Assembly: GCA_030737875.1 (NCBI GenBank)
Contig: CM060911.1
Location: forward strand, 90,292,599 to 90,356,598
Source: Allium sativum
Lineage: Eukaryota > Streptophyta > Magnoliopsida > Asparagales > Amaryllidaceae
Direction of reading: 5' to 3'
DNA: 64,000 nucleotides
Shown: positions 59,822 through 64,000 of the stretch, piece after piece
How positions within the stretch are numbered: position 1 is the stretch's first letter
How the letters are laid out: the number at the start of each line of letters is the position of its first letter
Notes under the pieces: generated by a model
What the model saw: only the letters and a program-made list of their open reading frames with translations
What the model was told of the DNA's origin: nothing
The model's database searches: none
Translations under genes and position numbers: made by a program

Positions 59822-60239
59822 ACTGTAATGACCCGGATTTTATTTGACTTTGGTTATCGACATAAACACGATGTCTATAACCAAAACACCGAAAAATTCT
59901 GGTAATTAGTGAAAGAAATTAGAGGGTGAGGAAAGATAAGATAAAAACTTAGAATAGAAGAAGAAGAAGAAGAACACAACATCAGAGTAACACGAATCTC
60001 ACAGTGGAACGAATAAATATATTTCATAACATAACTTTGAAATACAAATCTGTACTTGAATATACATATCATTATCAAAGTACAACACCTACAACACAGC
60101 GGAAATAACTATAGATATATGATCCTGAAGCCTCCTGCTCCAAGCTCTTCCAGTATATCTGTAAATCCCGACTACTTGACTGCCCATACAAATTTAGGCA
60201 CCCAAGAGTTTAGGGAAAACAACAAAGTAAACTCCGGGT

Positions 60240-60253
60240 CAGTCATGGGACTG
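60240..60253 (-). promoter_or_regulatory. Conserved 3'-LTR hairpin, C right
   Basis: CAGTC-ATGG-GACTG on the plus strand. Confidence 0.6.
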
Positions 60254-61664
60254 GTATGAGTAAAACATTTTAAAAACAGTTCGAACAAGTACATGATATC
60301 TCATAAGACCACGCCGCATAACGGAACGGGGTTTTCCCTTATGAGAATCCGAAATATCTTTATATCAAAAACCTTTTGATATTATAAAAATGTCTATCAA
60401 CCATAGTATATATAATCATCTAGCAGTAACGCTTTCATCTCACGTTCAACATATATAGTATACAATCACAACCGCAAGCACGTATTGGGTAATGGATTTC
60501 CAACTATGACAAGGTATGGAACCACCTTTCGCTCGTGTACCTCTAGAGAGAAATACACTGGATTGAACAAGAACATCTTGCAACCTGGCCACACATGACC
60601 GACCACTCATTTCGCTTGAGTGTATCGAATGTATATCACCAACGGTTGGGATCAGCAACCGTTTCCCGAATGGGACAGTATCGACAATAGATTTTTAGAA
60701 GTAAATGAAACTCTAGATCAGGTGATTATACACCCTACTTCGGTGCGACTGACTTAGCCAAGCTGCCTGCCCGATTTCTGTCATTTACCGGTTGATGAGG
60801 CTAGAAGCTATGCTTTATCATCACACCAGATTCACTTTGAATGCCACATCGTCAAATCCATCAAATCACCGATTTGCGTCCTCAACCATACATTACGTGT
60901 TTGCTAAAAGAAGTTTCCTTCTCCGCTTCCACTCTTGGTACAGTTGGAGAAATCATTATACGTGATCGTTTGGAAATACTCTGTCAGACATCCGCCCATA
61001 CAAGTCATCCAGGAACAGGATGAACCGAAGGCACTATTCTGTAAACAGGATAGCCCTTGCATAACTCCGTCTTCAATTTCCTTTGGCATATATGATTCGC
61101 AATGCTTATGCCAATACTGAGTGGTTCTTTGGATAATAATCCAACCGGTCTCTCCATATTAACAACGTTAAAATAGTGAAAACTTCGATAATCTGTGATT
61201 TAACTATCGAATAAAAACAAGTGTGCAAACAACGATATTTTTTCCAAATGGAAATTATATCGATCAAACATCATTCAACATTTATCCCTTTATTTCATTA
61301 ATTTACTTATCTCCTGTTTCCCTATATTCGATATTTCTTATTTTCTAGATTTGGAAAATATACGTTATTAACAATGGAAAACATTTCCATTTCTTGTTTT
61401 CTTTATTAGAAAACATTTCTAGTTTCTTCTTTGGAAAACATTTCCAAAGCTTCTTCATTGGACTTAGACAGATGTTTAAACAAACCATCGCGATGCCAAC
61501 TCAAACCATTTCCTTTACTGCCGAACCTTAACTATTCCTTAGTTCAAAACGAAGACAATCAAGTTGGGGTAGAACTAACTCTCAGACCTTAACTGAACAA
61601 CATTTCTAACTTTGAAATAGACAAAGTTTACTTTATATTCCTTTTTCTAACTTCCTTACTCAAC

Positions 61665-62190
61665 TCTCGTTCGAATAAATATATTCGATTGACTCTTTTC
61701 ACTTAACTCTATTCGATTAACCCTTATCAATTAACTCTATTGGACTAACACTATTGGATTAACTCTATTTGACTAACGCTATTGATTTACTCATTTCACT
61801 TAACTCCTTTCGAATAAACTATATTCGATAACTCCTTTTTCTTTCTTCGAATAAACTATATTCGATTAACTCCTTTTACTCTCTAATCGATTAACTAACA
61901 TCGATTAACTTCTTTGCTTTATTCTTTAATCGATTAACTAACATCGATTAACTTCTTTGCTTTAACTCTAATCGATTAACTAACATCGATTAACTTCTTT
62001 GCTTTAACTCTAATCGATTAACTAACATCGATTAACTCCCCTCGATGAAACTAACTTCGATACTCCTTTCGATGAAACTAACATCGATTAACTTAACTCG
62101 ACGAACTTAACTCGACTCACTTATCTCGATAATCTAACTCAAGTTGATTAACTCCTATCGATATAACTAATATTCAATTTAACTCCATTC
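61665..62190 (-). repeat. Palindromic TCGAATA/ATCGATT array, C right
   Basis: Counterpart of 24061-24560, with one extra AATCGATTAACTAACATCG unit. Confidence 0.8.
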
Positions 62191-64000
62191 GCTTGACTCT
62201 AGATCGCAGCGATCACAATGGTTACGCCCGACTCCCTCAGGAAACATCCGACCGCCGTAGGCTATTTACAGCCCTGCGAATTACGCTAGCAGTCGTACGA
62301 GATGGAAACTTATCATGAATAACTCTGTTTGACTAACTCTATCTCAAATAACTATATTTGAATACCCCCTTTTAGCTTTATTCGATAACTTCCTTTATTC
62401 TATTCGAATAACAAATTCGATTAGCTCCTTTTCGAATAAACTATTCATTTATAAAGATTTACTTTTAGTAACGGTTCTTCACTTTACAAATGATTTCCCT
62501 TTTTATTTACTTTCGAAATATTTCCTTTTACAAAATCCATTGATTTTATAAACTCCCTTTATTTCAATATACATTGAAATAATTCTTTTTACATCCCAGG
62601 GTCTTTTATGATATTTAAAATATCGAATAAAAATGATCAACATCATTCCAACATCCATAATCCATAACATATTATATAACACATCATATATCACAATATA
62701 TGAAAATAGTAAAATAAATGTTGAGGAATCCAGTTGGATTCCTCCAGCCTGTTTCCCTGCATCACAGATGTTAAACAATATAGATAACATCATTATTAGT
62801 TCCATATGATATATTCTGTTAAACAGAATCAATATAGAAATTCAACTAACTGACTAGCACTTCAATCAAACAGTCAACACACAGTAAATCAAACAATTTC
62901 TAACAGTTCTAAAAATACAACATGAATTTATAAACTGTTCAGAGTTAGTGAGATTTACTCACATTGGACGATCATCATTAATAACGATAACCATCGCATG
63001 ATTCGAACGGACAATTTATTTTGAAATAAATTTCTAGACGTGTTCCAATCCATTCCGAAGCAGTTGTAGTGTATAGCTCAGGTCTGTACGGTCGTAACGG
63101 GCCCTGTTTCGCTTGATTCTGATGATATACGTAAAACTCATTAACATTTACACAATATGATTTTAATTATACGACTAATTTCCTTAATCTATTTTAAAAG
63201 TTAACAAATCACTTTATCTTATTTAAATCTAACATGTCGGTTAATAGTTTGAACCCATCTGGTTTATTCATCTAGTCTACGTTGCTCGTATTAAACTCCT
63301 AGATCTCACTAATCATTAATTATACCATCAATTAATTACTAAATTAACAAATCTTTAATTGAACAACAAGAAGATGATTACTTTGTTAGCGGTTCATGAC
63401 GCTGATACCAGATCCAGATAACACGTTTTGTTCCTCCTTCTGTTCATTCGTAAATAGCTCCTTCCCCCACAACAAGTCTCCACCGCAGATTCCCCTTCTT
63501 CAAAAATCACTCGCTCCAAACATTTTAAACCCAACTTACCAAGTCTGATTCGAACCAGAAAGTCTCCAGTGTAATGCCGTCCTCCAATCCATCCGTTCTC
63601 CCCTGCTCGAACAACGGATCCTCACCCTGTTCTTCAAAACAGACCCATTTTTCCCTTTCACCTTCTAATGTTACCACAACAGCCGGCCCAATCAAATGAA
63701 AGCCCACACCTTTCCCCTTTGAAAAATCTGAACCCGGTAACACCAGTTACCCTTCTTCCTCCCAACCAACATACGCTGGCCTCAACACAATATCCCTTCT
63801 CCAGGCATTTGATACTCGAACCCGTAACTCAGCATTTGCCAAGCCTTCGACCTGACCGCACTTCTTCTTCTACAAATCTGCGAGTTCGAGCTGCTCCTCC
63901 AGTATATCATCACAAAACCCTTGCTCCAGGAACCTCGCGTTTTTAGATAACACACGACCTCCCTGTTCATGTCTTCACAAAACTACAGACTCCTACTGCC

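Larger units (their letters stand above)
56766..59823 (-). mobile_element. Internal domain of element C (3.06 kb, rearranged, non-coding)
   Basis: Contains two copies of the conserved 3' block (56945-57145 and 58195-58375) with an LTR-like segment between them (about 57540-58030: an ATCAATCAAGTTGGGGTATA block and TTAGAAAATATATG block otherwise found in the LTRs). Then an AT-rich repeat tract (58690-59070), the dimerisation-type hairpin (59174) and the primer site. No gag or pol. Confidence 0.85.
22226..64000 (-). mobile_element. Element C: giant-LTR element, outermost of the right stack
   Basis: Minus-strand element. Its 3' LTR is at the left (22226-27507 plus 56589-56765), the internal domain is 56766-59823, and the 5' LTR starts at 59824 and leaves the window. 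Element A is inserted in the 3' LTR with duplication GGTTC. The two LTRs show about ten differences in their first 300 bp by eye, more than A or B, as expected for the oldest layer. The target duplication would be CAAAC (22221-22225) and its partner lies beyond 64000. Confidence 0.9.
59824..64000 (-). mobile_element. 5' LTR of C (right copy, truncated by the window)
   Basis: Collinear with 22226 to about 26370 of the left LTR: terminal stem near 59849, CAGTC hairpin at 60240-60253, repeat array 61665-62190, unique island 62195-62305, donor-like hairpin 62948-62962, leader up to the window edge. About 1.3 kb of the LTR lies beyond 64000. No gene recognised. Confidence 0.93.

Noticed and set aside
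62503..62832. 109-codon hydrophobic frame present in both C LTRs (also 24860-25189)
   Set aside because: AT-rich, sense orientation but downstream of the donor-like site, no recognisable domain; identity between copies follows from LTR origin.

Overview
This is plant nuclear DNA made almost entirely of nested LTR retrotransposons. It is AT-rich and has tRNA-Met primer binding sites, plant-style TATA boxes, Ty3/gypsy-type gag remnants with CCHC zinc knuckles, and no intact host gene. I cannot name the species. A seed plant with a large, repeat-rich genome fits best.

Left stack (1-15014): four partial elements, each inserted into the next. LTR E (+, 1-2889) interrupts the gag-pro region of element D (-, 2890-7240). 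D interrupts an LTR of family B (B', +, 7241-10734). B' interrupts an LTR of family A (A', +, 10735-15014). Middle (15015-22225): remnants of a decayed minus-strand gene, probably of the DUF1985/Ulp1-type transposon-associated class. It is split by a 4.9-kb solo LTR, F (-, 16137-21065), flanked by a perfect 5-bp target duplication, AAATT. Right stack (22226-64000): element C (-) has its left LTR at 22226 and its right LTR running off the window. Its left LTR is interrupted by element A (+, 27508-56583, TSD GGTTC). The right LTR of A is in turn interrupted by element B (-, 36514-51329, TSD GAAAT).

The main result is that A, B, C and F belong to one superfamily with giant LTRs: about 6.35 kb in A, 6.7 kb in B, 5.5 kb in C and 4.9 kb in F. 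Where an internal domain is visible it is tiny and essentially non-coding: 1.70 kb in A, 1.38 kb in B and 3.06 kb in C. They therefore look non-autonomous and mobilised in trans. Only A retains a gag trace, three zinc knuckles with a frameshift. By eye, LTR pairs diverge in the order B < A < C, which matches the nesting order.

Because these elements barely encode protein, their conserved parts are candidate cis-acting RNA signals. (1) A hairpin in the internal 5' region of A, B and C has a conserved 9-bp stem and a loop that is palindromic in all three but with a different palindrome each time (GAGATCTC, TCTAGA, CAGCTG); this is what a kissing-loop dimerisation signal should look like. (2) A short CAGTC/GACTG hairpin occurs near the 3' end of every LTR family, including the distant D and E families; D carries a compensatory pair change. 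(3) A splice-donor-like GTGAGT..ACTCAC hairpin follows a leader segment that differs completely between families. (4) A stem-loop lies just upstream of the primer binding site. (5) A conserved block lies near the 3' end of the internal domain.
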